Assembly (NCBI RefSeq): GCF_020532645.1
Contig: NZ_JAJAUZ010000005.1
Span: forward strand, 1 to 64,000
DNA from: Streptomyces bambusae
Lineage (GTDB): Bacteria; Actinomycetota; Actinomycetes; Streptomycetales; Streptomycetaceae
Direction of reading: 5' to 3'
Length of the DNA stretch: 64,000 bases
A model generated the notes under the pieces. That model had not been told where the DNA came from and did not search any database. It saw only the letters and a list, made by a program, of their open reading frames with translations. Of the stretch, positions 47,471 to 56,697 are shown one piece after another. The position numbers and the translations under genes are program-made. Each line of letters begins with the position of its first letter. The first letter of the stretch is position 1.

Positions 47471-50178
47471 CGGCCCGGGCGCGCAGCGTCGCCGGCCAGG
47501 TGTTCGCCCTGATCGCCCTCATCGTGGTGGTGCTGGTGGCGGCCGCCGTGCTGGCGCTGGTGCTGCAGGCCCGCAGTGACAGCGAGCAGGACGCGCGCAA
47601 CCGGTCGCTGGCGGCGGCCGAGGCGTTCGCGCAGGCGCCGGGGCTGGCGGCGGCGCTGCGCGCACCGGATCCGACGGCCGTGCTCCAGCCGCGGGCGGAG
47701 GCGGCCCGGCGGGCGTCGGGCCTGGACTTCATCGCGGTGATGACCCCGGACGGGGTGCGTTGGACGGACTCGGAGCCGGAGCTGATCGGCGAGCGGGCCA
47801 CGGGCGACATCGCGCGGGCCGCGCGGGGCGAGTCGTTCACGGAGGTGTTCCGGGGCGAGCCGAGCGATGCGGTGCGCGCGGTGGTGCCGGTGCGGGACGC
47901 GAGTGGTGCGGTGGTCGGGCTGGTGGGCACGGGCATCGAGGTCGGCAACGTGGGCGATGCGGTGGAGGGCCGGCTGCCGCTGCTGATCGGTGCGGCGGCG
48001 GGCGCGCTGCTGCTGGGCACCGGCGGGGCGGCGCTGATCAGCCGGCGGCTGCGGCGGCAGACCCGCGGGCTGGACGCGGCGGCGATGGCCCGGATGAACG
48101 AGCACCACGAGGCGGTGCTGCACGCCGTCCGCGAGGGCGTCCTGATCATCGGCGCCGACCGGCGGCTGCTGCTGGCCAACGACGAGGCGCGCCGACTGCT
48201 GGACCTGCCGGCGGACGCCGAGCAGCGGCACGTCACCGAGCTGGGGCTGGACCCGCGGACGGCGGAGCTGCTGGCGTCGGGGCGGGTGGCGACGGACGAG
48301 GTGCACCTGGCGGGTGACCGGCTGCTGGCCGTGAACGTGCGGCCGACGAAGCCGTACCGGGGTCAGGAGTCGGGCACGGTGATGACGCTGCGGGACACCA
48401 CGGACCTGGCGGCGGTGTCGGGGCGGGCGGAGGTGGCGCGCGGCCGGCTGGAGCTGCTGTACGACGCGGGCGGGCGGATCGGGACCACGCTGGACGTGGG
48501 GCGTACCGCGGAGGAGCTGTCGGAGGTGGCGGTGCCGCGGTTCGCGGACTTCGTGACGGTGGAGCTGCTGGAGCCGGTGCTGCGCGGGGAGGAGCCGCGG
48601 GGTGGTTCGTACACGGAGATGCGGCGGGCGGCGCTGACCGGGATCCGGGCGGCGCATCCGCTGCAGCCGGTGGGCGATCTGATCCGGTTCGAGGTGGCGC
48701 AGACGCCGATGGCGGAGGCGCTGGCGGCCGGGCACGGGGTGCTGGAGGCGGATCTGACGACGGCGGAGGGCTGGCGGGCGCAGGATCCGGCGGGGACGAC
48801 GGAGGCGCTGCGGTACGGGCTGCATTCGCTGGTGGCGGTGCCGCTGCAGGCCCGCGGGGTGGTGCTGGGGATGGCGAACTTCTGGCGGGCGGACACGGTG
48901 GAGCCGTTCGGCGAGGACGATCTGGCGTTCGCGGAGGAGCTGGCGGCGCGGGCGGCGGTCTCGATCGACAATGCGCGGCGGTTCACGCGGGAGCACGCGA
49001 TGGCCGTCACGTTGCAGCGGAGCCTGCTGCCGCGGGTGCTGCCGGACCAGAGCGCGGTGGAGGTGGCGTACCGCTACCTGCCGGCGAAGCCGGGGGTGGG
49101 CGGCGACTGGTTCGACGTGATCGCGCTGCCGGGTGCCCGGGTGGCGCTGGTGGTGGGCGACGTGGTGGGGCACGGGCTGCACGCGGCGGCGACGATGGGC
49201 CGGCTGCGGACGGCGGTGCACAACTTCTCGACGCTGGACCTGCCGCCGGAGGAGCTGCTGGGGCATCTGGACGAGCTGGGCGGCCGGATCGACGCGGACG
49301 GCGGTCCGGAAGGCGGCGCGGACGGCGACCGGTCGGGCATCACGGGTGCCACCTGCCTGTACGCGATCTACGATCCGGCGTCCGGGCGGTGTGCGGTGGC
49401 GAGTGCGGGGCATCCGGGGCCGGCGGTGGTGCATCCGGACGGGCGGGTGGAGTTCCCTGAGCTGTCCACGGGACTGCCGCTGGGGGTGGGCGTGGGCGGG
49501 ATCCCGTACGAGTCGACGTCGCTGGAGCTGCCGGCGGGCAGCCGGCTGGTGATGTTCACGGACGGGCTGCTGGAGGACCGGGACCGGGACTTCGACACGG
49601 GTCTGGGGCTGCTGCGGCGGGCGCTGGACCGGCCGGGCGGCCGGACGCCGGAGCAGACGTGTGCGGACGTGCTGGCCGGGGTGCTGGTGCCGGCGCCGGG
49701 CGACGACATCGCGCTGCTGGTGGCGGAGACCCGGCGGCTGCCGGCCGACCGGATCGCCGAGTACGAGGTGCCGGCCGATCCGGCGGCGGTGTCGCGGGTG
49801 CGGAACGCGGGGACGGCGCAGCTGGGCGTGTGGGGGCTGGACGCCATCGCGTTCAACGCGGAGCTGGTGCTGAGCGAGCTGGTGACCAACGCGATCCGGT
49901 ACGGGGCCGAGCCGATCCGGGTCCGGCTGCTGCTGGACCGCACCCTGATCTGCGAGGTCGCGGATGCCGGGAGCACGTCGCCGCACCTGCGGTACGCGGC
50001 GACGACGGACGAGGGCGGGCGGGGGCTGTTCCTGGTCGCGCAGTTCGCGGACCGGTGGGGTACGCGGTACGCGGAGCGGGGGAAGGTGATCTGGGCCGAG
50101 CTGCCCCTGACGGCGGACGCGGCCGTCGAGTCGGCTGCCGAGCCGGACCTCGACGCGTTCGAGGACCTGGCCTGGTGA
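47467..50178 (+). CDS. Transmembrane sensor-PAS-GAF-PP2C phosphatase fused to HATPase (RsbW-like) domain
   Basis: The 903-residue protein begins at a GTG overlapping the upstream stop. Two transmembrane helices (about 8-34 and 171-191) enclose a CitA/DcuS-like sensor (LDFIAVMTPDGVRWTDSEP, GRAT-type end GTGIEVG). PAS is at about 210-300, GAF at 331-504 and SpoIIE PP2C at about 515-755 (VGGDWFDVI, GDVVGHGLHAAATM, FTDGLLEDRD, DDIALLV). The C-terminal 765-880 is a HATPase with ELVLSELVTNAIRYG, DAGSTSPHLR and GGRGLFLVAQF. So one protein holds both the opposing activities of a partner switch. It senses an extracellular signal. Confidence 0.93.
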   Translation: MTARARSVAGQVFALIALIVVVLVAAAVLALVLQARSDSEQDARNRSLAAAEAFAQAPGLAAALRAPDPTAVLQPRAEAARRASGLDFIAVMTPDGVRWTDSEPELIGERATGDIARAARGESFTEVFRGEPSDAVRAVVPVRDASGAVVGLVGTGIEVGNVGDAVEGRLPLLIGAAAGALLLGTGGAALISRRLRRQTRGLDAAAMARMNEHHEAVLHAVREGVLIIGADRRLLLANDEARRLLDLPADAEQRHVTELGLDPRTAELLASGRVATDEVHLAGDRLLAVNVRPTKPYRGQESGTVMTLRDTTDLAAVSGRAEVARGRLELLYDAGGRIGTTLDVGRTAEELSEVAVPRFADFVTVELLEPVLRGEEPRGGSYTEMRRAALTGIRAAHPLQPVGDLIRFEVAQTPMAEALAAGHGVLEADLTTAEGWRAQDPAGTTEALRYGLHSLVAVPLQARGVVLGMANFWRADTVEPFGEDDLAFAEELAARAAVSIDNARRFTREHAMAVTLQRSLLPRVLPDQSAVEVAYRYLPAKPGVGGDWFDVIALPGARVALVVGDVVGHGLHAAATMGRLRTAVHNFSTLDLPPEELLGHLDELGGRIDADGGPEGGADGDRSGITGATCLYAIYDPASGRCAVASAGHPGPAVVHPDGRVEFPELSTGLPLGVGVGGIPYESTSLELPAGSRLVMFTDGLLEDRDRDFDTGLGLLRRALDRPGGRTPEQTCADVLAGVLVPAPGDDIALLVAETRRLPADRIAEYEVPADPAAVSRVRNAGTAQLGVWGLDAIAFNAELVLSELVTNAIRYGAEPIRVRLLLDRTLICEVADAGSTSPHLRYAATTDEGGRGLFLVAQFADRWGTRYAERGKVIWAELPLTADAAVESAAEPDLDAFEDLAW

Positions 50179-50188
50179 GGCCCCGGGG

Positions 50189-50240
50189 GCAGATCAAGCC
50201 GGTCCGGCGTTTGAGGAGCGGGGGTCCGGGGGCGGAGCCG
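50189..50240 (+). repeat. Streptomyces-type intergenic repeat motif
   Basis: The stretch with GGTCCGGCGTTTGAGGAGCG followed by a GGGGTCCGGGGGCGGAGCC block is a form I recall as dispersed in many Streptomyces genomes near 3' ends of genes. Here it lies between the two PP2C genes and supplies the last codons and stop of the next gene on the minus strand. Confidence 0.5.
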
Positions 50241-52278
50241 CCGTGACGGTACGGGCCATCAGGACGGCCACGTCGTCCTGGGGCTCGCACGGGAGGAGGT
50301 CGGCGAGGACCGCGTCGCAGAGGCGGTCGAGCGGCCGCCCCGCGGGGACCAGCGCGCGCGCCAGCCGGCGCATCCCCTGGTCCAGGTCCCGGTCACGCGC
50401 CTCGATCAGCCCGTCCGTGTAGAGCACCAGCAGATCGCCGGCGGGCAGCGGCACCTGCTCGGTCCGGAAGTCCTGCCCGCCCGTCCCCAGCGGCGTACCC
50501 GACGGCCCGTCGAGGAACGAGACCCGCCCCGCCCCGTCCACCACCGCCGGCGGCGGATGCCCGGCCCGGGCGACGACCGCCCCGCCGGCCGCCGGGTCGT
50601 GGACGGCGTAGACGCAGGTTGCCATCTCGTCCTCGCCGAGGTCGGCGACGACCGCGTCGAGGGAGCGCAGCATGTCGGCCGGCGGGATGTCGTGCCGGGC
50701 GAGCGTACGGACGGCGGTGCGCAGCTGCCCCATGACGGCGGCGGCGTGGATCCCGTGCCCCATCACGTCGCCGATGACCAGCCCGGTCCGGCCGCCGGGC
50801 AGTGCGATGACGTCGTACCAGTCCCCGCCGACGTCGTGATCGCTCGCCGGCAGGTAGCGTCCGGTCAGCTCCAGCCCGGGCACCTCCGGCAGCGCGTGGT
50901 TGGCGAGGCTCCGCCGGAGGGTGAGGGCCGCGGCCCGCTGGTCGGTGTACATGCGCGCGTTGTCGATGTTGAGCGCGGCGCGGGCGACGACCTCGTCGAG
51001 GAGGACGCAGTCCTGTTCGTCGAACGGCTCGCGGGTCCGCAGGCGGGTGACGGCGACCGCGCCGAGCACCTTGCCGCGGGCGGCCAGCGGGATCAGCCGG
51101 GCCGAGCCGATCTCCTGCATCAGGTACGTGCGCAGGGCGTCGGCCCGCGGGTCCTTGATCAGGGCGGGGACGTCGGACTGGTACAGGTTGACGGGCCGCC
51201 CGTCGGCGATGATCTGCTCGTACACCGAGCCCGGTGGTATCCGCAGGGTCTGGCCGACGGCGAGCCTCGCGGTGGGGGCGGCCGGGTCGGGGAAGGAGGC
51301 GGCCAGCCGGCGCAGCACGCCCTGGGTGGAGGCGGCGGATTCGTCGGGGTCGAGGACGGATTCGAGCATCTGGACGTCGGCGGAGTCGGCGAGGTGCGGT
51401 ACGAGCACCTGCACCAGCTCGTCGGCCGTCTGCCGCAGGTCGAGCGTGGTGCCGATGCGGGTGCCGGCCTCGGCGAGGAGCGCGAAGCGGGCGCGGGCCC
51501 GTTCCGCTTCGACCTGGGCGCGCTGGCCCTCGGTGATGTCGATGATGGAGGCGATCAGGCCCAGGCGGCGGCCGGAGCCGTCGAGCAGCGGGGCGTACGA
51601 GCAGGACCAGGTGCGGTCGTGGTCGGGGTCGTCGGGGGTGCGGCCGGTGCGGCGGGCGTCGACGACGGCGGTGCCGCGGTCGAGGGCGTGCTGCATGGTG
51701 GCTTCGAGGGCGGCGGCGTTGATCCCGGGCACCACCTCGGTGAGGCGGCGGCCGAGGTGGTCGGCGGCCGGTACGCCGTTCATGCGGGCGAGGGCGGGGT
51801 TGACGCGCAGGAAGCGGAGGTCGGGGCCGAGGGTGGCCAGGCCGATGGGCGACTGGGTGAACAGGCTCTGGAGGGCCGCCAGGGAGTCGCGCATGTGCAG
51901 GACCTCGGAGGTCTCCACGGCGATCAGCAGTGCGCCGGCGCGGCCCTGCGGGTCGGTGGCCGGCACGATCCACATCTCCATGGTGACCTGGTGGCCGTCG
52001 CGGTGCCGGACGGGCAGCGTGCCGACGACGGTCTCGCCGGCCTGGACGCGGCGGGTGAGCTGGTCGGCGAGGTCGCGGTTGCTGTCGGGGACGAGGGAGG
52101 CGGAGGCGGGGCGGCCGAGCAGTTCCTCCGGGCGGTAGCCGAGCAGGTCCTGGGCGGCGAGCGACCATTCGACGACCCGGCCCTCGGCGTCCTCCCGCCA
52201 CAGGGCGATGGGCAGCAGTTCGCGGAGCACTCCGGCGTACCCCATTGCCGGTGCGGGCTGCGACCGGTGTGTGTCCAA
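50194..52278 (-). CDS. PAS-PAS-GAF-SpoIIE/PP2C phosphatase
   Basis: The TTG at 52278 with GAGG 8 nt upstream gives 694 residues; ATG 52245 is an alternative. PAS domains lie at about 15-130 (LPIALWREDAEGRVVEWS) and 136-255 (IGLATLGPDLRFLRVNPALARMNG), GAF at 269-443 (ARLIPLAARGKVLGAVAVTRL) and PP2C from about 460 ([54 protein letters not shown]). The layout mirrors the phosphatase at 45404, so the two are probably paralogues. It faces them tail to tail. Its C-terminal Pro/Ser tail is encoded by the dispersed repeat at 50189-50240. Confidence 0.92.
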   Translation of the reverse strand: MDTHRSQPAPAMGYAGVLRELLPIALWREDAEGRVVEWSLAAQDLLGYRPEELLGRPASASLVPDSNRDLADQLTRRVQAGETVVGTLPVRHRDGHQVTMEMWIVPATDPQGRAGALLIAVETSEVLHMRDSLAALQSLFTQSPIGLATLGPDLRFLRVNPALARMNGVPAADHLGRRLTEVVPGINAAALEATMQHALDRGTAVVDARRTGRTPDDPDHDRTWSCSYAPLLDGSGRRLGLIASIIDITEGQRAQVEAERARARFALLAEAGTRIGTTLDLRQTADELVQVLVPHLADSADVQMLESVLDPDESAASTQGVLRRLAASFPDPAAPTARLAVGQTLRIPPGSVYEQIIADGRPVNLYQSDVPALIKDPRADALRTYLMQEIGSARLIPLAARGKVLGAVAVTRLRTREPFDEQDCVLLDEVVARAALNIDNARMYTDQRAAALTLRRSLANHALPEVPGLELTGRYLPASDHDVGGDWYDVIALPGGRTGLVIGDVMGHGIHAAAVMGQLRTAVRTLARHDIPPADMLRSLDAVVADLGEDEMATCVYAVHDPAAGGAVVARAGHPPPAVVDGAGRVSFLDGPSGTPLGTGGQDFRTEQVPLPAGDLLVLYTDGLIEARDRDLDQGMRRLARALVPAGRPLDRLCDAVLADLLPCEPQDDVAVLMARTVTAAPPPDPRSSNAGPA

Positions 52279-52572
52279 GGCAACGACCTCACGCCGTACC
52301 GGGCATTTCCTACCGAATCACCCTATCCGAGGACCCGCCCCCAAGCGCTGCGTCCCACCGCCGTCCGGCAGGTGCGGACTGCGGCCCCCGCCGGACGGAC
52401 GCCTGCCCCGCCGGCGGTCCCCGTGGTGGTTACGCGCTGACTGTTGTACGAGCCCGGTCCCCCGATGGGATGGCGTGCGCGGCCCGTGTCCCTCGGGCGG
52501 GTGAGCACGGCCCGGACCCCGCCGGCCGCCCTGCCATGATCACCATCGACCGGCCCCCACCAAGGAGCTTCG

Positions 52573-53481
52573 ATGATGGATCCGTCCACGACCCGCCGCG
52601 CCCGCCGACAGCTGGCGGTGCGCTGCCGGGCCGTCACCGAGGATCCCGCCTTCGCGATCCTCGTCTTCGCACTGATCCTTTTCAACGCGGCCCTCCAGGG
52701 AGCCGAGACCTACCAGGGGCTGGCGGCGCAGTACCGGGAGGCGCTGCACGCCGCGGAGGTCTGCTGCCTGGTGCTGTTCACGGGGGAGATCGCGCTCCGC
52801 CTCGGTGCGCACGCCGACCGGCCGAAAGCTTTCTTCCGGGACCCCTGGAACGTGTTCGACCTGCTGGTGGTGACCGCCGCGTTCCTGCCGTCGGTGCAGG
52901 AGAACACGACCTTGCTGCGGATCCTGCGGCTGGCCCGGGTGCTGCGCAGCGCCCGGTTCCTGCCGCAGCTGCGGGTGCTGCTGCTGGCGGTCGGCCGGAG
53001 CCTGCCGGGGACGGTCAGCTTCCTGTTCGTCGGCGCGCTGGTGGTCTACGTGTACGCGATGGTCGGCTGGCTCTGCTTCGCGGAGTCCGACCCCCAGCAC
53101 TACGGGTCGGTCGGCCGGGCCGCGCTGACCCTGTTCCTGCTGACCACGCTCGACGGCTTCGGCGACGCCGTCCACGCAGGTCTGGCGATCTCCCGCTTCA
53201 CCCTTCTGTACTACGCCTCGTACGTGCTGCTGGCCTCGTTCGTGCTGGTCAACGTACTCATCGGGGTGGTCCTGACCTCGCTGGACGAGGCCCGGGAGAC
53301 GGAGAAGGAGGCCGAGGCCCAGCGCCGCCTGACCGAGGGCGGCGACCCTCTGCTGGAGGTCCGCCGCCGGATCGCCGCGGCCCGCGAGGCCCTGGACGAG
53401 GTCGAGGCGGGCCTCCGTGGCGTCGGCGACGCTCCGACGCCTGCGGCTGCCCGCCCGCTCGAAACGGCCCGGCGCTCCTGA
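52573..53481 (+). CDS. Voltage-gated ion channel-like protein (NaChBac-type fold)
   Basis: AAGGAG lies 5 nt before the ATG; 302 residues. Six transmembrane helices are visible. S4 (about residues 114-139: LLRILRLARVLRSARFLPQLRVLL) has Arg at every third position, a voltage sensor. The pore segment ALTLFLLTTLDGFGDAV carries TLDGF at residues 192-196, where bacterial sodium channels have TLESW. A charged C-terminal helix (DEARETEKEAEAQRRLTE), probably a coiled coil, should drive tetramerisation, followed by a variable tail. It is a cation channel whose selectivity cannot be told. It ends 10 nt before a small convergent gene. Confidence 0.88.
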   Translation: MMDPSTTRRARRQLAVRCRAVTEDPAFAILVFALILFNAALQGAETYQGLAAQYREALHAAEVCCLVLFTGEIALRLGAHADRPKAFFRDPWNVFDLLVVTAAFLPSVQENTTLLRILRLARVLRSARFLPQLRVLLLAVGRSLPGTVSFLFVGALVVYVYAMVGWLCFAESDPQHYGSVGRAALTLFLLTTLDGFGDAVHAGLAISRFTLLYYASYVLLASFVLVNVLIGVVLTSLDEARETEKEAEAQRRLTEGGDPLLEVRRRIAAAREALDEVEAGLRGVGDAPTPAAARPLETARRS

Positions 53482-53491
53482 GGCCCGGGGG

Positions 53492-53647
53492 TCACCAGCG
53501 GTACCACCGCCCGTCGCCCGAACGGGCTGCGAATCCGAGCAGCCAGACCACGAGCAGCGCCAGGGCGATCCACCACAGCACGTCGACGGCGAATCCGGCA
53601 CCGAACAGGACGAGCACGACCAGCAGAACGATGATCAGCGGAATCAT
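53492..53647 (-). CDS. Small hydrophobic membrane protein
   Basis: The ATG at 53647 has GGAGG 8 nt upstream and gives 51 residues, almost all in two transmembrane helices (LIIVLLVVLVLFGAGFAVDVL and WWIALALLVVWLLGFAA), with the tail SGDGRWYRW. Near-identical short hydrophobic proteins ending in RWYRW are common in Streptomyces and often sit among stress genes. The function is unknown; a phage-shock or membrane-protective role is a guess. Confidence 0.85.
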   Translation of the reverse strand: MIPLIIVLLVVLVLFGAGFAVDVLWWIALALLVVWLLGFAARSGDGRWYRW

Positions 53648-53695
53648 GAACCCCACCTCCGCCCTGGCGTCTGCCCGGCAGTCCGCCGCGCACAC

Positions 53696-54175
53696 CTAGG
53701 GCCCGCCGCCCGGGCGTGTCGGTGCGGGGCGGCCCGGGGGGCACGTGCGGAGGGGGACGGTGGCGCGGATGCGTTTGCCGTCGCCCGGCAGGAGGGTGAC
53801 CGTCACCTCGGCGGACAGCAGGTGCACCAGGGGCCAGCCGAAGCCGCCGTGCGCTCCGGCCGTACGGGGTTCGGCGACGTGCGGGAGTTCGGTGCTGGCA
53901 TCGCTCACGGTGATGCGGACCGCGGCGCGGTCGAGCTCGACGGCGAAGCCGGTGAGCCCGCCCCCGTGCCGGTAGGCGTTCGAGACCAGCTCGGAGGCGA
54001 CCAGCAGGGCGTCCGTCAGGGCGGCGGCCCCGACGTCCGGGCCGCCGGCCGCGGCCGCCTCGCCGAGGACGGTGCGCACCCTGCGGCGGGCTTCGGCGGC
54101 CCCGCGCGGGACTCCCGGCTGCACCCCCTGCGGTGCCCGCCCGGGCCTTTTCGGTGCCCGCTCGGATGCGGCCAC
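53696..54175 (-). CDS. HATPase-domain protein (RsbW-like anti-sigma kinase)
   Basis: The 159-residue protein is a single GHKL ATPase domain with N-box DALLVASELVSNAYRHGGG (about 55-75), DASTELPHV for the G1 region and GGFGWPLVHLLS for the lid. It belongs to the serine-kinase anti-sigma type that binds sigma factors or phosphorylates STAS proteins. The N-terminal VRTVLGEA helix also fits. No STAS or sigma gene is adjacent on this strand, so the partner is elsewhere, perhaps the sigma factor at 59781. Confidence 0.85.
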   Translation of the reverse strand: MAASERAPKRPGRAPQGVQPGVPRGAAEARRRVRTVLGEAAAAGGPDVGAAALTDALLVASELVSNAYRHGGGLTGFAVELDRAAVRITVSDASTELPHVAEPRTAGAHGGFGWPLVHLLSAEVTVTLLPGDGKRIRATVPLRTCPPGRPAPTRPGGGP

Positions 54176-54276
54176 GGCCCCTCATCTCCGGCCCGTGCAC
54201 GGGCGTCCGGTGTCCTGCGCCCGGCACGAGTCCGCTCGGCGGGCGGCTACCCCCGACCCCGCCCACCATGCCCGGA

Positions 54277-54282
54277 TAGAAT
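54277..54282 (+). promoter_or_regulatory. Possible -10 box of the ANTAR-PP2C gene
   Basis: TAGAAT matches the -10 consensus well, 65 nt before the start codon; no good -35 box is seen. Confidence 0.3.
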
Positions 54283-54347
54283 GCGAAAAACGCTGATACG
54301 TCACGCTGTGCCGTGCCGCGCACGGTCCGATGCCATCCGGAGCCGAC

Positions 54348-56696
54348 ATGACCGAGCCCGCACGCGCACCGGGCCGGGATGCCGCCGCTCCCCCGCCCGG
54401 CTCCGGGGCCGGGCGGCCCGTCCCGGACCCCGGCCCGTCCGCAGCCGCCGAACCGGACCCCGAGCTGGTCGCCGCCGTCCGTGCCCTGACGCGGGAAGTG
54501 GCGGAGCTGCGGGCGGACCGGGCGGAGCGGCACCTCCAGGACCTTGCCGTGGGGGTGCTGGTCGGGCAGCTGGGGCTGCGGCCCGGCGAGGCCGAGGACC
54601 ACCTGGCCGGGTTGGCCTCGCGCACGCAGGCCGGTCCGGCGGACATCGCCGCCGACATCGTCAACGCCGCCGCCGGCTCCCCCGACGCCGCACCCGGTGC
54701 GCCTTCCCCGGACGGTGCGCGGGCGGCGCGGCTCGCGCGGCGGACCGAGGCGGCCGTGGCGACCGCCACCGGCGCGCAGCAGGCCGCCGCCGCTCTGCTC
54801 GACGGCGGGCTGCGCCGGCTCGGCGCGACCGAGGTGTGGCTGTGGCGGCGGACCGCCACCGACTGTCTGAGCCTGGCCGCGTACGACGGCGGCGACGCCA
54901 TGCAGGCGACGCACTGGCAGTGGCTGCCGGGCCACGTGCCGGGCCCGCTGCACACGGCCGCCGCCACCGGCACCCCCCTCTGGCTGCCGGCCGGCCCGGA
55001 GCACCGGCAGCCGCTCCCGGGGCCGGCCGGCAGCGCCGCCAGGGCCGTGCTGCCGCTGCGCCGGCACGGCATGATCACCGGGGTCCTGCTGGTGGTCTGG
55101 CCGCACGGCCCGGTCGCCTTCGACCGCCTGGTCCGGCACGCCGTCGAGGGCATCGGCGAGACCGCCGCCCGCATCCTCGACGAGGACCCCGCCCCCCGGG
55201 GCCTGCCCGCGACCCCCATCGCCACGGTCCCCGGCGTCCTCGGCTCGCTCCTGGACAACCTGATCCACGCCGCACTGGTGCTCACCTTCGACGAGAGCGG
55301 CACGTCGTGGCGGATCAGCCACGCCAATCCGGTGGCGGCCCGGCATGTGGCCGACGTGCCCGAGCCGGCCGGCCGGACCCTGGCCGAGGTGCTGCCCGCC
55401 CACGCGGTGCCCCTGTCCCGGCTGCTGGCCCAGGCCCGGCAGGCGGCCGCACCGGTCCGCGCCGACCGGATCGCGGACCGCCACGGGAACGCGCTGCTGA
55501 ACGTCCGGGCACTGCCCGTCGGCCCGGGCCGGGCCGTGCTGCTGTGGCACACCGCCGCCGAACCCGGGCTGCTGCTCCCGCAGGTGCTGGACCGACTGGA
55601 CCACCTCGCACTGTTCGAGGACGACCTGGTCTCCGGGGTCTCGCGCTGGAGCGAGCGGGCGTACACGGTCTTCGGAATGCCGCTGACGGCCGTGCCGGTG
55701 CCGCTGCAGGAGCTGGCGCCCCGGGTGCACCCCGAGGACGCGCCCGGCCTGGCCGCCCTGCTGGAGGCGCTGACCGTACGCCGGGAGGGCGCGCAGACCG
55801 TGCTGCGGGTGGTCCGGGAGGACGGCGGGCTGAGGCGCGTCCGGATCGCCGCGGAGCCGCTGGTCCAGGGCACCGAGACGGTGTCGGTGACGGGCATCTA
55901 CCAGGACATGTCCGCCCAGTACCGCACCGAGGTGGCGCTCGGGGCCACGTACGACCAGCTCACGGCGCTGGAGGCGCAGGCACTGGTGCGCCACCAGCTC
56001 GTGCTGGGACTGCAGCGGGCGATCATGCCCGAGGAGCCGGAGTCGGCGCAGACCGCGGGGCTGGAGGTCGCGGCCCGCTACCGGCCCGCCGCGCAGGGGT
56101 ACCGGGTGGGCGGCGACTGGTACGACGTGCTGCCGCTCCCGGACGGCCGGGTGCTGCTGGCGGTCGGCGACATCGCCGGGCACGGCGTGGAGGCGGCCAC
56201 CGCCATGGTGGGGCTGCGCAACGCGCTGCGCGGACTGGCGGTGACGGGGCGCTCGGCGGCCCGCCTGCTGGGCTGGCTGAACGAGGCGGCCCTGGTCACC
56301 GCCGGCCAGCCCACGGCCACGGCGGTGTGCGCGCTGTACGACCCGGCCCGGCGGATGCTGCGGTGGGCGAGCGCCGGGCACCTGCCGATGCTGCTGGCCC
56401 GCGACGGGCGGGTGGCGCCGCTCGACCCGCCGCACGACCTGCTGCTGGGCGCGCTGCCCGGGACCGCGTACACGGAGGTGGAGACCCCGCTGCACCCCGG
56501 TGACCTGCTCGTGCTCTACACCGACGGGCTCGTCGAACGGCGGCACGGGATCCTGGACGCGGGGCTGGCGGGCCTGGCGCGGGCGGTGGAGCGGGGGGCG
56601 GCCGACGGCCTCGCGGCGCTGGCGGACGGGCTGCTGGCGGAAGTGCACGGGGACACGGACGACGACACCAGTCTGGTGCTCGTCGAGGTGCGGTGA
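54348..56696 (+). CDS. ANTAR-like/GAF/PAS/SpoIIE-PP2C phosphatase
   Basis: The ATG at 54348 (GGAG 6 nt upstream) is preferred to 54330; 782 residues. About 45-107 resembles an ANTAR or response-regulator output helix bundle ([20 protein letters not shown], then [13 protein letters not shown]). GAF lies at about 124-281, PAS-like at 300-400 and 405-545, PP2C from 560 ([55 protein letters not shown]). The ANTAR-like part suggests RNA binding, or it may only be a coiled region. The stop is 1 nt from the convergent hybrid kinase stop. Confidence 0.88.
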   Translation: MTEPARAPGRDAAAPPPGSGAGRPVPDPGPSAAAEPDPELVAAVRALTREVAELRADRAERHLQDLAVGVLVGQLGLRPGEAEDHLAGLASRTQAGPADIAADIVNAAAGSPDAAPGAPSPDGARAARLARRTEAAVATATGAQQAAAALLDGGLRRLGATEVWLWRRTATDCLSLAAYDGGDAMQATHWQWLPGHVPGPLHTAAATGTPLWLPAGPEHRQPLPGPAGSAARAVLPLRRHGMITGVLLVVWPHGPVAFDRLVRHAVEGIGETAARILDEDPAPRGLPATPIATVPGVLGSLLDNLIHAALVLTFDESGTSWRISHANPVAARHVADVPEPAGRTLAEVLPAHAVPLSRLLAQARQAAAPVRADRIADRHGNALLNVRALPVGPGRAVLLWHTAAEPGLLLPQVLDRLDHLALFEDDLVSGVSRWSERAYTVFGMPLTAVPVPLQELAPRVHPEDAPGLAALLEALTVRREGAQTVLRVVREDGGLRRVRIAAEPLVQGTETVSVTGIYQDMSAQYRTEVALGATYDQLTALEAQALVRHQLVLGLQRAIMPEEPESAQTAGLEVAARYRPAAQGYRVGGDWYDVLPLPDGRVLLAVGDIAGHGVEAATAMVGLRNALRGLAVTGRSAARLLGWLNEAALVTAGQPTATAVCALYDPARRMLRWASAGHLPMLLARDGRVAPLDPPHDLLLGALPGTAYTEVETPLHPGDLLVLYTDGLVERRHGILDAGLAGLARAVERGAADGLAALADGLLAEVHGDTDDDTSLVLVEVR

Positions 56697-56697
56697 G

